A stretch of 5,558 bases of DNA. It comes from Oscillospiraceae bacterium. GTDB taxonomy: Bacteria; Bacillota; Clostridia; Oscillospirales; Oscillospiraceae. This document shows, in pieces, positions 5,385 to 5,558 of this stretch. The stretch lies in NCBI GenBank assembly GCA_031288675.1, contig JAITQY010000015.1, forward strand, positions 1 to 5,558, given 5' to 3'. Below the pieces are notes generated by a model that ran no database searches, was not told where the DNA came from, and saw nothing but the letters and a program-made list of their open reading frames with translations. The stretch's first letter is position 1. Each line of letters opens with the position of its first letter. Made by a program: the position numbers and the translations under genes.

Positions 5385-5392
5385 TAAAGTCA

Positions 5393-5396
5393 CTCC
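5393..5396 (-). promoter_or_regulatory. Ribosome binding site of the DMT gene
   Basis: The minus strand reads CGGAGTG here. GGAG (5396-5393) lies 8 bases before ATG 5384, the ideal spacing. An alternative GTG start at 5393 would use the last base of this site as its own first base, which rules it out. Confidence 0.75.
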
Positions 5397-5441
5397 GTTT
5401 TAAGATTAAGTTAATAGTATCGGTAGATTTATGACGAAAAG

Positions 5442-5489
5442 CGCACCCTGTTTGGGTATGCGGATTGCGTGCACGCGTTTCAAAAACGC
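5442..5489 (-). promoter_or_regulatory. Hairpin-rich stretch upstream of the DMT gene
   Basis: Read on the minus strand there are three structures: GCGTTT-TTG-AAACGC (5489-5475), the palindrome GCGTGCACGC (5476-5467), and CGCA-TA-CCC-AAACA-GGG-TGCG (5462-5442), which is followed by CTTTTCG. They lie between the terminator at 5506-5537 and the start at 5384. They might form a structured leader, an operator, or a weak attenuator. No known riboswitch was recognised and no convincing promoter for the DMT gene was found. A TACTAT near 5420-5415 is the best -10 candidate, without a good -35. Confidence 0.35.
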
Positions 5490-5505
5490 AAAGATGATGG
5501 TTGAT

Positions 5506-5537
5506 AAAAAAGCCGCTACGCGGACGTAACGACTTTA
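5506..5537 (-). terminator. Terminator of a minus-strand gene beyond the right edge
   Basis: On the minus strand AGTCGTTACG (5534-5525), a loop TCCG of UNCG type, and CGTAGCGGCT (5520-5511) form a 10-bp stem with two G-U pairs, followed by six T (5511-5506, the first inside the stem). Two extra A-T pairs can extend the base. On the plus strand the two wobbles become A-C mismatches, so the structure is built for minus-strand RNA. It implies a gene ending near the right edge. A frame ending NFHIRKS with TAA at 5537-5535 would fit its last codons but cannot be proven. Confidence 0.82.
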
Positions 5538-5558
5538 GCTTTTCCTAATATGGAAATT

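Noticed and set aside
5535..5558. C-terminal codons of the gene right of the window
   Set aside because: A TAA-terminated minus-strand frame fits just before the terminator, but another frame also ends within these bases, and seven codons cannot support a gene call.

Overview
The window looks like chromosomal DNA from a Gram-positive, Firmicutes-type bacterium, most likely an uncultured member of the Clostridia. The evidence is strong AGGAG-type ribosome binding sites, near-consensus sigma-A promoters, U-tract terminators, small membrane proteins of Firmicutes families, and a mid-range base composition. The genus cannot be read from this sequence. No phage, plasmid, CRISPR or defence genes are visible; the genes are ordinary housekeeping and transport genes. 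The least explained part is the non-coding stretch between ackA and the ABC transporter gene.

Layout. Bases 1-43 hold the first 14 codons of a minus-strand gene that runs off the left edge, with its own RBS and a consensus promoter. A divergent plus-strand promoter drives a probable two-gene operon: a 106-residue DUF1648-type membrane protein (213-533) and the manganese efflux pump MntP (556-1104). A weak terminator-like hairpin and a new extended -10 promoter follow. Next comes ackA (1271-2482), complete, starting at TTG and ending at a strong, probably bidirectional terminator. Bases 2483-2983 carry no credible gene. They contain a very good plus-strand promoter with nothing recognisable to transcribe, then about 300 bp of C/T-rich degenerate repeats around a 19-bp near-perfect palindrome. 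On the minus strand follow an ABC exporter half-transporter (2984-4813) with its own promoter and, upstream of it, a YdcZ/DUF606-type small DMT transporter (4953-5384). At the right edge a minus-strand terminator marks the end of another gene lying outside the window.

How the parts relate. MntP exports Mn2+, and its small membrane neighbour is probably co-transcribed with it. AckA makes ATP and acetate from acetyl phosphate, as expected for a fermenter, but its usual partner pta is not adjacent. The ABC protein belongs to a group that often works as a heterodimer, and no partner gene is next to it. The ackA unit and the ABC gene converge on the repeat-filled interval. Five promoters found by eye all combine an exact TTGACA with a TGn extended -10, which suggests a house style of promoter in this genome.
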